DNA from: an uncultured beta proteobacterium
Lineage (GTDB): Bacteria > Pseudomonadota > Gammaproteobacteria > Burkholderiales > Rhodocyclaceae
Assembly (NCBI GenBank): GCA_903933395.1
Contig: CAIZKA010000147.1
Location: 1 to 36,901, forward strand
Length of the DNA stretch: 36,901 bases
Direction: 5' to 3'
Part shown: in pieces, positions 1-10,596 of the stretch
How the letters are laid out: each line of letters begins with the position of its first letter
How positions within the stretch are numbered: the stretch's first letter is position 1
The notes under the pieces: generated by a model
Seen by the model: only the letters and a program-made list of their open reading frames with translations
Databases searched by the model: none
What the model was told of the DNA's origin: nothing
Program-made: the position numbers and the translations under genes

Positions 1-83
1 CAGGCCGCCGTTCGCTTTCCGGTCGCGCCTGCCTTCAAGCCTGAAGGGAACCGGAACCGGCGGCCAGACTCCGGTTGCGCCGT

Positions 84-284
84 TCAGCCGAAAACATCAA
101 TAAGCGTACCAAGGTGCGGTGGGTTGCCGGCGCCCTGCATGGACTGCGCCGCCGCCTGCACCAGTTGTACCGCGCCCTGTGCCTCAAGATTCAGGGCCTT
201 CTTCAACACCGCCAGGGACACGGCGTCCGCGGTGCGCGCCTGAGCCATTTCGGTGGCAACTGAAGCGATGGCGGTGACATCCAT
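84..284 (-). CDS. YjfB-like putative motility protein
   Basis: 66-aa ORF MDVTAIASVATEMAQARTADAVSLAVLKKALNLEAQGAVQLVQAA..., characteristic of the YjfB family of small proteins. Confidence 0.75.
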   Translation of the reverse strand: MDVTAIASVATEMAQARTADAVSLAVLKKALNLEAQGAVQLVQAAAQSMQGAGNPPHLGTLIDVFG

Positions 285-524
285 GTCGAAACTCCTGAAG
301 GAATGATCCGGCTTGCCGGAAGGTTTACGACAGGCGCGGGCAGAACCTTAGCCTCGGCGCCATGGGAGAGGCTGCGAATGCGCGGGGCAGGTAGCGATGC
401 CGGCGGCGATTTTCGCAACCTGCAATTGCAGGCCCGGACATTTGCTGTGTGTTGCGGTGTTGCATCGGCGGCCGAAACTGCTACATTCCCTGACCATGAT
501 CCCGTCAGACTTGCAAGCAATGCC

Positions 525-1409
525 ATGATTGAATCGCCGCTTCCCGACACCGATGCCTGGATCGCCTTTTTTGCCCAGGCCGATTTGCCGGTGCTGCGCA
601 ATTCGGTTGAGGAACTGGAACGCTTGCATGAAAATGCGGAGACAGCCAACGGCCGCCTGCTGGCAAGGGTGATTCTGCACGATCCGCTGCTGACCTTGCG
701 CGTAATGGCCTACATCGAGGCACATCGCCGCGCGCGGCAGACCACCGATATCACCACAATCGACCGGGCGATCATGATGATCGGCATCGCGCCTTTTTTC
801 CGCGATTTCCAGAACCTGCGAACGGTCGAGGATCAGTTGAAGACCTACCCGACGGCCCAGATCGGGTTGTTCAGGGCCATCGCGCGCGCGCGTCGGGCAT
901 CGCACTGGGCGCGCGACTGGGCGATTCTGCGGCGCGACGTGGATGTCGATGAGATCACGCTGGCAACGCTGCTGCATGATGTCGCCGAACTCCTGATGTG
1001 GCTTTTCGCGCCCAAACTGGCGCTGCAGGTTCGCGACGCCCAGCGGACGCAGCCGCACCAGCGCTCGGCAACGCTCCAGGAGGAGATTTACGGTGTGCCG
1101 CTTTACCGGCTCAAACTGGCGCTGACCGAGGCCTGGCGGCTTCCCGATCTGCTGGCCCAGTTGCTGGATGACCGCCGCGCCGAAAATCCGCGCGTACGAA
1201 ACGTCAAACTTGCCGTCGATCTTGCCCGTCATACCGCCAATGGCTGGAACGACCCGGCCCTGCCCGACGACTTCAGGGGCATCCGCAATCTGCTCCATGT
1301 CGATCAGGAAGCTCTGGTGCGACGCCTGGATGTGGATGAGGCCACTGCCCGGAACCTTTTGGCGCTGGCCGGCCCTGACGAGCGCCCTCCAAATAACGAA
1401 CCCCTGTGA
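525..1409 (+). CDS. HDOD-domain protein
   Basis: ORF 303..1409; internal ATG at 525 (MIESPLPDTDAWIAFFAQADLPVL...) gives HDOD-like pattern (LLARVILHDPLLTLRVMAYIEAHRR, IDRAIMMIGIAPFF, LATLLHDVAELLMW). Confidence 0.75.
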   Translation: MIESPLPDTDAWIAFFAQADLPVLRNSVEELERLHENAETANGRLLARVILHDPLLTLRVMAYIEAHRRARQTTDITTIDRAIMMIGIAPFFRDFQNLRTVEDQLKTYPTAQIGLFRAIARARRASHWARDWAILRRDVDVDEITLATLLHDVAELLMWLFAPKLALQVRDAQRTQPHQRSATLQEEIYGVPLYRLKLALTEAWRLPDLLAQLLDDRRAENPRVRNVKLAVDLARHTANGWNDPALPDDFRGIRNLLHVDQEALVRRLDVDEATARNLLALAGPDERPPNNEPL

Positions 1410-1514
1410 CACCGGCTTTGGCTGGCCAGCGCAGACAGGGCTCTGCCCCGCAATGACACTGCCGGTTCATTCCCGCGCGGTGATACTGGCGGCACTGCGG
1501 CGAACAAGCCCGGT

Positions 1515-2330
1515 TTATGGCCCAGCCCGGGGTTTCATCGAAATCAGCACGCTGTCGGTGATCCCGAGTTCTTTCAGCTTGACGCGAGCGGCGTCGGCTT
1601 CGGCGCGCGTAGCAAACGGACCGGCGTGCACCCTCGCCTCGATGGTGGCGGGGATGCCACCTTGTACCATCCTGGCACGCAACTCTTCGGCATTGGCGAG
1701 ATTGCTGAACACACCCAGTTGAAGACCGAAATTGCGTTCGGTCGCCTGGGTAATCGGACGCGAGGCGGGTTGATGCTCGGGCACGCGCGGAGCGGGGGCC
1801 GCGGCCGTTGGCGACGGCTTGGATCGGGCCAACTCCTGCGCAGGCTCCGGGCGAGATGCGGCAGGAGGATTCGGCCCGGCCGGATGCAGCACGGCGAGCC
1901 GGCCGGTGGCCGGTTTGGTCAGGGGTTTCTCGCCAGCCCGGGCGCGCGGCGCGACGGTTTGGGGCGCGCCGGTGCCTTCCGGTACGCCTTCTTCCTCTTT
2001 TGCCGTCGGCGGCGGCGACTTGATTGCGTCTTCTGATGGCTCTTTGGCCACATCCTTGGCCGCCGGCTCGGCGATCGCAGGCTCCTTGGCTGTCGCCAAC
2101 GGCCCGGGCGCGGGTGGCGCTACCTCCACGCTGGCGGGTGCGGGCGGTGATGGCGCGTTGATGCCGTCATATATCAGCAAACTGCTCATCAAACCGGCAA
2201 GGACGACAGCGGCAATCGCCAGCTGCTTGAGCAAGCGTTTTTTCAAGGCCTCGTCGTCTATCGGATCAGTTTCCATGGTGGCGCTCACGCGAGTTTCCTC
2301 CGGGGTCGGTGTATCGGTCATCGGGATCAT
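1515..2330 (-). CDS. SPOR-domain membrane protein
   Basis: N-terminal TM helix (LAIAAVVLAGLMSSLLIYDGI), Pro/Ala-rich linker, C-terminal SPOR-like domain (FGLQLGVFSNLANAEELRARMVQGGIPATIEARVHAGPFATRAEADAARVKLKELG). Start chosen at MIPMTDTP; could be 2321. Confidence 0.75.
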   Translation of the reverse strand: MIPMTDTPTPEETRVSATMETDPIDDEALKKRLLKQLAIAAVVLAGLMSSLLIYDGINAPSPPAPASVEVAPPAPGPLATAKEPAIAEPAAKDVAKEPSEDAIKSPPPTAKEEEGVPEGTGAPQTVAPRARAGEKPLTKPATGRLAVLHPAGPNPPAASRPEPAQELARSKPSPTAAAPAPRVPEHQPASRPITQATERNFGLQLGVFSNLANAEELRARMVQGGIPATIEARVHAGPFATRAEADAARVKLKELGITDSVLISMKPRAGP

Positions 2331-2883
2331 TTTCTTTTTCGTGAAGGTCAAATCCGGGTTCGCTGCGCGCCAGCGCGGCGACCAGTTCCGCCTCGCCGAC
2401 CGAGATGCCGCATTGGGCGGCAATGCCGGCTGGCAGCTCGCCTTGCTGCGCCAGAGTCATGGCTTCGCCGTAGACCGGTGAAACGTTCCGCGACGCCTTC
2501 ATATGCCGCACTTCCTCGGCCAGGCAGGTCATCTCCGCGCGCAGTCTTTCGACTTCGCGCCGCAAGTGCTGGACTTCAAGCCCCAGACTGGACTGCGCCA
2601 GTTCGCGGGAAAAATCAGGGGGCGAAGGGCTTTCCGCGGCGGCGACCTGCGCCGGCGATGGCTCGGCGTGTGCCACCCACTGCGTCTCGCGATAGGTCCC
2701 GGCCCCGGCGACTGAAGCCGGATCGCGATCGCGAGGCTCGTCCGAGCGCACCAATGCCTCGGACTTGCGCCGGTTCATGCCCAGTTGCAGCAGTCGCAAC
2801 AGCGAGAAGACCACATAAACCGCTACCAGCACAGCGCCCAGAAAGGCGTAATCGCGCACGTCCAGCATTGAAAAATCAATCAT
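2266..2883 (-). CDS. DUF2802-type membrane protein
   Basis: Internal start MIDFSMLDVRDYAFLGAVLVAVYVVFSLLRLLQLG; coiled coil followed by YGEAMTLAQQGELPAGIAAQCGISVGEAELVAAL, typical of DUF2802; overlaps the start of the SPOR gene. Confidence 0.65.
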   Translation of the reverse strand: MIDFSMLDVRDYAFLGAVLVAVYVVFSLLRLLQLGMNRRKSEALVRSDEPRDRDPASVAGAGTYRETQWVAHAEPSPAQVAAAESPSPPDFSRELAQSSLGLEVQHLRREVERLRAEMTCLAEEVRHMKASRNVSPVYGEAMTLAQQGELPAGIAAQCGISVGEAELVAALARSEPGFDLHEKENDPDDRYTDPGGNSRERHHGN

Positions 2884-3150
2884 GCGCAGGCTCCGTGTCC
2901 GCACCTGTCCCCACGGGCAGCGCGGCGCAACGACATGAAGAACAGGGTAGGAGCAGGCATGAACTGTGGCGTGATTCGCCGGCGGAACAAATTGGCGGGA
3001 TGATACCCCGCGAACCACCATTGCAGGGTTATCCGCACTCGAATGGACTCCGGAGATTCGCCCTCTGCTCGCGGTCCGCGATGCCGGTCTTCAGGAATGC
3101 GCGGCGCTCTGGCTGCCGCAAATTTCCAAAACCGTAGCTGAGCAGAAACG

Positions 3151-3183
3151 AAAAACCCGCAAAGCCTGTGGCCGTGCGGGTTT
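3151..3183 (-). terminator. Intrinsic terminator downstream of tRNA-Asp
   Basis: On the minus strand: AAACCCGCA...TGCGGGTTTTT; stem followed by a T run directly 3' of the tRNA. Confidence 0.6.
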
Positions 3184-3195
3184 CCGATAATACAT

Positions 3196-3272
3196 TGGCG
3201 GAGTGGACGGGACTCGAACCCGCGACCCCCGGCGTGACAGGCCGGTATTCTAACCAACTGAACTACCACTCC
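3196..3272 (-). tRNA. tRNA-Asp(GTC)
   Basis: Reverse complement GGAGTGGTAGTTCAGTTGGTTAGAATACCGGCCTGTCACGCCGGGGGTCGCGGGTTCGAGTCCCGTCCACTCCGCCA; GTC anticodon, T-loop GTTCGAGTC, encoded CCA. Confidence 0.97.
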
Positions 3273-3440
3273 GCGTTGGAAGGCGCGCATTGTGCCACAG
3301 GCGCGGTGGCGGCGCAATGAATTGGGGTAAAAGTTCTCTGCTGCCGCGAAATCAGTGATTCCCATGATCCCTGGTATAGGATGCTTGACTTCGAGCCGCG
3401 CTCACGCTGCAATGCCGGCCCCCCCTGTCTGGAGGCAGTC

Positions 3441-4958
<1,518 letters not shown>

Positions 4959-4988
4959 TGCAGAGCTGATCCGCGCCGCACGGAAGGC

Positions 4989-5042
4989 GTAGAAGCCAGC
5001 TTGCTGGCGAATCGACCCGATCGCGAGCAAGCTCGCGCCTAC
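4989..5042. repeat. REP-like paired hairpin
   Basis: GTAGAAGCCAGCTTGCTGGCGAATCGACCCGATCGCGAGCAAGCTCGCGCCTAC; two short inverted repeats (GCCAGCTTGCTGGC and GCGAGCAAGCTCGC) in an intergenic gap. Confidence 0.55.
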
Positions 5043-5056
5043 CGGAAAATTTCACC

Positions 5057-6007
5057 ATGCCCGCACCGCTGATCGACTGCCGCAACGGCATCTACGCCTT
5101 TGATGCCGGTTACGTGCGGCCGTTCCTGGTGGCGATCCACATGATCGAAAGCGATGGTCGCATCGCCTTCGTGGACACGGCCAACTTCGAAGTCATGCCG
5201 CGGGCGCTGGCGGCATTGGCGGCGCGCGGCCTGGGCCCGGAAAACGTCGACTACGTGATCCTGACCCACATCCACCTCGACCATGCCGGCGGCGCCGGGG
5301 TCATGATGGCAGCCTTCCCCAACGCCAGGCTGGTGGTGCATCCGCGCGGCACACGGCACATGAGCGAACCGACCAAACTGATGGCCGGCGTCGAGGGTGT
5401 CTACGGCAGGGAACGGGCGCGAAAATTGTATGGCGAACTGGCCCCGATTGCCTCCGATCGCATCATCGAAACCCACGACAACATGGTGCTGAAACTCGGC
5501 TCGCGCGAACTGCTCTGCATCGACTCGCCGGGCCATGCGAAGCACCACATCGCCATCGTCGACCGGCGGTCGACGGGCATTTTCACCGGCGACACCTTCG
5601 GCGTTTCCTATCGTGAAATGGATGTCGACGGCCGGCCGCTGGTCTTCCCATCATCCAGTCCGATACAGTTCGACCCGGACGAAATGCGTTCTTCCATCGA
5701 ACGGATACTGTCGTTCAAGCCGGATGCCGTGTATGTCACCCATTTCAGCCGCCTGGCGCCGCCCGCGGAACTTGGCCCCGAAATGCTGCGCCTGCTCGAC
5801 CGCTACGTCGCCATCGCACTCGCGGCCAGCGACGAGGAAGACAAGACCGCGGCGATCCGCGACGGCCTGACCGCGCTGCTGCTCGACGAGGCGCACGCCC
5901 ACGGCTGCCGCCCGGGCGACGCTGAAATCCTCGACCTCTGGCACCTCGACCTGGAACTCAATGCCCAGGGCCTGGCCTACTGGCTGGAAGCGCAAGGCCC
6001 GGCCTGA
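5057..6007 (+). CDS. MBL-fold metallo-hydrolase
   Basis: HIHLDHAGG zinc-binding motif, further metallo-beta-lactamase-fold segments (IDSPGHAKHHIAIVD, TGDTFG). Confidence 0.85.
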   Translation: MPAPLIDCRNGIYAFDAGYVRPFLVAIHMIESDGRIAFVDTANFEVMPRALAALAARGLGPENVDYVILTHIHLDHAGGAGVMMAAFPNARLVVHPRGTRHMSEPTKLMAGVEGVYGRERARKLYGELAPIASDRIIETHDNMVLKLGSRELLCIDSPGHAKHHIAIVDRRSTGIFTGDTFGVSYREMDVDGRPLVFPSSSPIQFDPDEMRSSIERILSFKPDAVYVTHFSRLAPPAELGPEMLRLLDRYVAIALAASDEEDKTAAIRDGLTALLLDEAHAHGCRPGDAEILDLWHLDLELNAQGLAYWLEAQGPA

Positions 6008-6131
6008 CCGCCCGCCCGGGCCCCACCCCGCTCCTCTGCCGCACACTGATTCCGCCCGACTGACCGGCACGGGATTTCTGCGGCCATTTGTCGCGGCGCA
6101 GCATGAAATGGCGCACCGATGCGTCCGATTC

Positions 6132-6145
6132 TTGTTCTGGATCAA
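6132..6145. promoter_or_regulatory. FNR/DNR-like box upstream of sNOR-like operon
   Basis: TTGTTCTGGATCAA, 9/10 match to TTGAT-N4-ATCAA; about 100 nt upstream of the 6245 start. Confidence 0.5.
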
Positions 6146-6244
6146 ATACCGCACCTCCTTGCTCGGGATATCCTCGCCCCACAGTTTTTGGCAAGTTCGT
6201 TTCAACCGCGCGCTGCAGCGCGCCAACCGTTAGAGGGCAGAAAC

Positions 6245-6394
6245 ATGGCGAATAACAACGACGACGATGTTCCATTCATGCAGAAGCTGCTGGACAACCA
6301 CTTCCTGCTCCTGTTCCTCGGGGTCGCGTCTCCCGGAGTCATCTACATCCTGTGGGGAATCATCGACATCATGAGTGTCCCCCTCGCCAAGTAA
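6245..6394 (+). CDS. Small single-TM subunit of heme-copper oxidase-like complex (subunit IIa-like)
   Basis: 49 aa MANNNDDDVPFMQKLLDNHFLLLFLGVASPGVIYILWGIIDIMSVPLAK; one TM helix, immediately upstream of subunit II and I genes. Confidence 0.6.
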   Translation: MANNNDDDVPFMQKLLDNHFLLLFLGVASPGVIYILWGIIDIMSVPLAK

Positions 6395-6421
6395 GCATTT
6401 CAGTCAATCAGGGAGAAATCT

Positions 6422-6961
6422 ATGAGTGCAATCCTGCCGCCGTCAGAGCGGTTGTGGTGGAAACAGCCGATCGCCGGTCAAGAATGGGCCTGGATCGGTA
6501 TCGCCTTCGTCTGGGCCATGATCATGTTCATCATGATGGTGTATTGGCACATCAACGGTAAGCAGAACCTTTCCAACGAGGTCTACAAGACCACGACGGA
6601 GATGTTCCAGGCCAAGACGGATGCCTTCGTCAAGGAAAACACCATCCGCACCGAGACCGAACAGAACATCCCGGTGGTCAAGCCCAACGCCAAGGGCGAG
6701 GCCTTCCTGCTGGCGCGGCTGTGGTCCTGGTATCCGATCCTCGAGCTCGAGGCCGGCAAGACCTACAAGATCCACCTCTCGGCGGTCGATTACAACCACG
6801 GTTTCTCGCTGCAGCCGACCAACATCAACATCCAGGTCATCCCCGGCTACGAGCACGTGGTCAAGATGACGCCGACCAAGGCGGGCACCTACGCCATCGT
6901 CTGCAACGAATACTGCGGCATCGGGCACCACACGATGCTTGGCCGTATTTACGTGAAATAA
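6422..6961 (+). CDS. Cytochrome c oxidase subunit II-like protein with CuA site
   Basis: N-terminal TM; CuA ligands in DYNHGFSLQP and CNEYCGIGHHTM (CxxxCxxxHxxM). Confidence 0.9.
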   Translation: MSAILPPSERLWWKQPIAGQEWAWIGIAFVWAMIMFIMMVYWHINGKQNLSNEVYKTTTEMFQAKTDAFVKENTIRTETEQNIPVVKPNAKGEAFLLARLWSWYPILELEAGKTYKIHLSAVDYNHGFSLQPTNINIQVIPGYEHVVKMTPTKAGTYAIVCNEYCGIGHHTMLGRIYVK

Positions 6962-6973
6962 GGGGAACCACAG

Positions 6974-8671
6974 ATGGCAACTACCTACCGTACCTGTCCG
7001 CGCACCGGGCTGCAGTTCGACCTCGACGCCGACAAACTGATGCGCTGGAACGCCGTAGCCGGCGTGCTCTGGCTGCTGGTGGGCGGCATCACCGCCCTCC
7101 TGGTGATCCTGACCCGCTGGCCGGCGATCAAGCTGCTGCCGGCCGACCAGTTCTACCTGATTCTGACTGCCCACGGCATCGACATGCTGATCCTGTGGAT
7201 CATCTTCTTCGAGATGGCGGTGCTCTACTTCGCCTCATCGACCCTGCTGCGCTGCCGGATTGCCACGCCATGGCTGGGATGGGTCCAGTTCTGGCTGATG
7301 GTCGTCGGCGGCATCATGACCAACGTCGCCATCTTCCAGGGCGGCTCGAGCGTGATGTTCACCTCCTACGTGCCGATGCAGGCCGCGCCGCACTTCTACC
7401 TCGGCATCATCCTCTTTGCCGTCGGTGCGCTGATCGGCACCGGCGTGTTCTTCGGCACCCTGGTGGTTGCCAAGCGCGAGAAGACCTATGTCGGCTCGAT
7501 CCCGCTGGTTACTTTCGGCGCCCTGACGGCAGCGATCATCGCGGTGTTTACCATCGCCTCCGGCGCCGCGATCCTGATCCCGACCTTCTTCTGGTCGATG
7601 GGCTGGATCAAGGAAATCGACGCCCAGCTGTATCGCATGGTCTGGTGGGCGCTGGGTCACTCCTCGCAGCAGATCAACGTCGCCGCTCACGTCTCGATCT
7701 GGTATCTGGTCGCCGCCGTGGCCTTCGGCGCCAAGCCGCTGTCCGAGAAAGTCTCGCGCTTCGCCTTCCTGCTCTACATCCTCTTCCTGCAACTGGCCAG
7801 TGCGCACCACCTGCTGTCCGACCCGGGCATGAGCGCGGAGTGGAAGGTGCTGAACACCTCCTACTTCATGTACTTCGCGGTACTGGCCTCGATGATCCAC
7901 GGCTTCACGGTTCCCGGTGCGATCGAAGCGGCACAGCGCAAGAAGGGCTTCAACAACGGCCTGTTCGAGTGGCTGCGCAAGGCACCCTGGGGCAACCCGG
8001 TGTTCTCCGGCATGTTCATCTCGCTGGTCGGCTTCGGCTTCATCGGCGGCATCTCGGGCGTCGTGCTCGGCACCGAGCAGATCAACATGCTGATGCACAA
8101 CACCTTCTACGTCCCGGGCCACTTCCACGCCACGGTCGTCGTCGGCACCACGCTGGCCTTCATGTCGATCACCTACCTGCTGGTGCCGACGCTGTTCCGC
8201 CGCGAAATGCTGTTCCCGAAACTGTGCCAGATCCAGCCCTACCTCTACGGCATCAGCATGATCGTGCTGTCGCTGGTGATGATGGGCGCGGGCACCCTCG
8301 GTGTTTCACGCCGTCACTGGGACATGGCCTTCTCGGGCGCGCCCTTCCAGTACGAGTGGCCGGGTTCCGCCTACCTGATGATGGGTCTCACCGGCATCTT
8401 CGGCGTGATCGCGGTCATCGGCGGCGGCCTCTGGATCGGCCTCGTGGTGCTGTCGCTGCTGTTCGGCAAGAAGCTCGACGGCGGCGCGACCTCCGACAAG
8501 CCGACACCGATCCCCGACCAGACCGTGGCAGCCTCCGCGTCCCATTCCGGCAGCGAAGAGCACGTCGGCGTACCGGGCACGGTGGTGCTGGCCATTACCC
8601 TGCTGGTCTGTTTCGTCCTCTACTACTTCGTGAACTGGAAGTACCTGTCCGAGGTATGGGGTCTCAGCTAA
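6974..8671 (+). CDS. Heme-copper oxidase superfamily subunit I, sNOR-like (probable NO reductase)
   Basis: Polytopic; His ligands LTAHGID, WALGHSSQQINV, ASAHHLLSDPG, HNTFYVPGHFHATV; B-type HxxxY tyrosine replaced by Gln (HSSQQ). Confidence 0.8.
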   Translation: MATTYRTCPRTGLQFDLDADKLMRWNAVAGVLWLLVGGITALLVILTRWPAIKLLPADQFYLILTAHGIDMLILWIIFFEMAVLYFASSTLLRCRIATPWLGWVQFWLMVVGGIMTNVAIFQGGSSVMFTSYVPMQAAPHFYLGIILFAVGALIGTGVFFGTLVVAKREKTYVGSIPLVTFGALTAAIIAVFTIASGAAILIPTFFWSMGWIKEIDAQLYRMVWWALGHSSQQINVAAHVSIWYLVAAVAFGAKPLSEKVSRFAFLLYILFLQLASAHHLLSDPGMSAEWKVLNTSYFMYFAVLASMIHGFTVPGAIEAAQRKKGFNNGLFEWLRKAPWGNPVFSGMFISLVGFGFIGGISGVVLGTEQINMLMHNTFYVPGHFHATVVVGTTLAFMSITYLLVPTLFRREMLFPKLCQIQPYLYGISMIVLSLVMMGAGTLGVSRRHWDMAFSGAPFQYEWPGSAYLMMGLTGIFGVIAVIGGGLWIGLVVLSLLFGKKLDGGATSDKPTPIPDQTVAASASHSGSEEHVGVPGTVVLAITLLVCFVLYYFVNWKYLSEVWGLS

Positions 8672-8685
8672 GCAAAGGATGAACA

Positions 8686-8754
8686 GGTTCCCCGCACTCC
8701 GGTGCGGGGACCTGCCTGAATCGGCCCTGGAACCGAGGACCGATTCAAGCAGGT
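8686..8754 (+). promoter_or_regulatory. Tandem, slightly overlapping hairpins between subunit I and heme O synthase genes
   Basis: GGTTCCCCGCACTCCGGTGCGGGGACC (8686-8712) and ACCTGCCTGAATCGG...CCGATTCAAGCAGGT (8710-8754). Confidence 0.5.
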
Positions 8755-8793
8755 TTCGACAGAAAACAACCACGACGGCGCCCCGAACAAACC

Positions 8794-9684
8794 ATGGAAT
8801 CGACGCTAGCCACCAAAAGAACTTCCGGCCTCAGCCTGCGCACCATCGCCGGCGTGTTCAAGCTGCGCATCGGCATCGTCATCACCTTCACCGCCCTGGC
8901 CGGCCTGGCGGTCAGTTCCGGTCCCGGCCTGAGCATCGCGCAACTCGTCACCCTGACCCTGGCCGTGCTGATCTCCTCGGCCAGCGCCGGCGCCTTCAAC
9001 CAGTATTACGAACACGACACCGACCCGCTGATGTCGCGCACGAAGAACCGGCCCTTCGCCACCGGCGAGGTTCAGCACGGCCCGGTCTGGCTGGTGGTCA
9101 TCTTCGGCCTCATGACGGTGTCGGTCATCGCCGCCTGGATGGCGCTGAATGCCTGGTCGGCGCTGTTCACCTTCCTCGGCGCCTTCTTCTACGCCATCGT
9201 CTATACGGTCTGGCTCAAGCGCCGCACCTGGCTCAACATCGTCTTCGGCGGCCTGGCCGGCAGCTGGGCCGTGCTGGCCGGCGCCACTGCCGCCGACCCG
9301 CAGGTCGGCGCCGTACCCCTGGCGCTGGCCTTCGTCCTCTTCCTGTGGACGCCGCCGCACTTCTGGAGCCTGGCCATCGCCTACCGCGACGACTACGCGG
9401 CGGCAGGCGTGCCCATGCTGCCCGTCGTGGTCGGCGACCGGCGTGCCGCCAAGGTGATTTTCGGCAGCACCCTGGCGCTGGTGGCGGCCTCGATGCTGCC
9501 GCTGGCCTTCGGCCTCGGCGCCATCTACTTCGCCGGCGCCGCGACCGGCGGCTTCCTGTTCATCCAGAAGGCATGGCGCCTGGTGCAGAACACCAACCGC
9601 CAGACTGCCATGATCTGCTTCCACGCTTCGCTGGCCCAGTTGACTCTGGTCCTCACGGCAGCCATCATCGACGCCCGCTTCTAG
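8794..9684 (+). CDS. ctaB: Protoheme IX farnesyltransferase (heme O synthase)
   Basis: UbiA-type prenyltransferase; FNQYYEHDTDPLMSRTKNRPFATG and later YRDDYAAAGVPMLPVV motifs. Confidence 0.9.
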   Translation: MESTLATKRTSGLSLRTIAGVFKLRIGIVITFTALAGLAVSSGPGLSIAQLVTLTLAVLISSASAGAFNQYYEHDTDPLMSRTKNRPFATGEVQHGPVWLVVIFGLMTVSVIAAWMALNAWSALFTFLGAFFYAIVYTVWLKRRTWLNIVFGGLAGSWAVLAGATAADPQVGAVPLALAFVLFLWTPPHFWSLAIAYRDDYAAAGVPMLPVVVGDRRAAKVIFGSTLALVAASMLPLAFGLGAIYFAGAATGGFLFIQKAWRLVQNTNRQTAMICFHASLAQLTLVLTAAIIDARF

Positions 9685-9699
9685 CCTGGGCTTCACCCC

Positions 9700-10596
9700 G
9701 TGATTCGTTCCATGTTCCGTGCCGCGCTCGCGGCACTCATGCTTGCCGCTGCGCCGGGAGTCGGCGCCGGCGACACGCCGAAGCCTGCATCCGCGGCGCC
9801 CGCGCCCGGCCTCGTCGCCGTGCCGCAGGGCGACCGCAGCGGCCTGACGCTCCTCACCCTCGACAGCGAGGCCGCCTACAAACGCTCGCAGGATGCAGTC
9901 GGCAAGCCGGTGGGCGACCATGTGCTGCTCGACCGCCAGGGCCGACCCGTGCGCCTGGCCGATTACAAGGGCAAGCCGCTGCTGGTGAATTTCATCTACA
10001 CCGCCTGCTTCCAGGTCTGCCCCACTACCACCAGGAATTTGCAGAAGGCCGTCGAGAATACCGTCGGCATGCTCGGGGCGGATCGTTTCAACGTCGTCAG
10101 CATCGGCTTCAACCAGCCCTTCGATTCTCCGCAGGCGATGAAGGCCTTCGCGACCCAGCACGGCATCCACCTGCCCAACTGGGAATTCCTCAGTCCGGCA
10201 GCCGCCATCGTCGATGAACTGACGCAGAATTTCGGCTTCAGCTATGCCGCCACCACCGCCGGCTTCGACCACGTGAACCAGGTCACCCTGGTCGATGCCG
10301 ACGGCAGGATCGTCCGCCAGATCTATGGCGAGCGCTTCACCGCCCAGGATCTCGCCGAGCCGCTCAAGGCCATGATCACCGGCGCGCCGATTCCGCCGCA
10401 GACCGGCACGCTGGCGGAACTGGTCGATCGCGTAAGGATCATCTGCTCGGTGTATGACCCGGTCACCGGGCGCTACCGCACCAACTACGCGCTCTACTTC
10501 GAAATCGCCGGCTTCATCAGCTTCATGGCCTTCATGGGCTGGGTGGCCTGGAGCTTCATGCGCAAGCGCGGCGGCGAGAAGATTCAACGCGGTTGA
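9700..10596 (+). CDS. SCO1/SenC-family copper chaperone with C-terminal TM helix
   Basis: GTG start; signal peptide; YTACFQVCPTTT (CxxxCP); C-terminal YFEIAGFISFMAFMGWVAWSFM. Confidence 0.85.
   Translation: MIRSMFRAALAALMLAAAPGVGAGDTPKPASAAPAPGLVAVPQGDRSGLTLLTLDSEAAYKRSQDAVGKPVGDHVLLDRQGRPVRLADYKGKPLLVNFIYTACFQVCPTTTRNLQKAVENTVGMLGADRFNVVSIGFNQPFDSPQAMKAFATQHGIHLPNWEFLSPAAAIVDELTQNFGFSYAATTAGFDHVNQVTLVDADGRIVRQIYGERFTAQDLAEPLKAMITGAPIPPQTGTLAELVDRVRIICSVYDPVTGRYRTNYALYFEIAGFISFMAFMGWVAWSFMRKRGGEKIQRG

Noticed and set aside
6721-8682. 653-aa + strand ORF overlapping subunit I
   Set aside because: Alternate frame of the oxidase gene; Arg/Pro-rich with no motifs
8806-10587. 593-aa minus-strand ORF opposite heme O synthase/SCO
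   Set aside because: Antisense to two well-supported genes; low-complexity Gly/Arg/Asp/His-rich composition typical of GC-rich shadow ORFs
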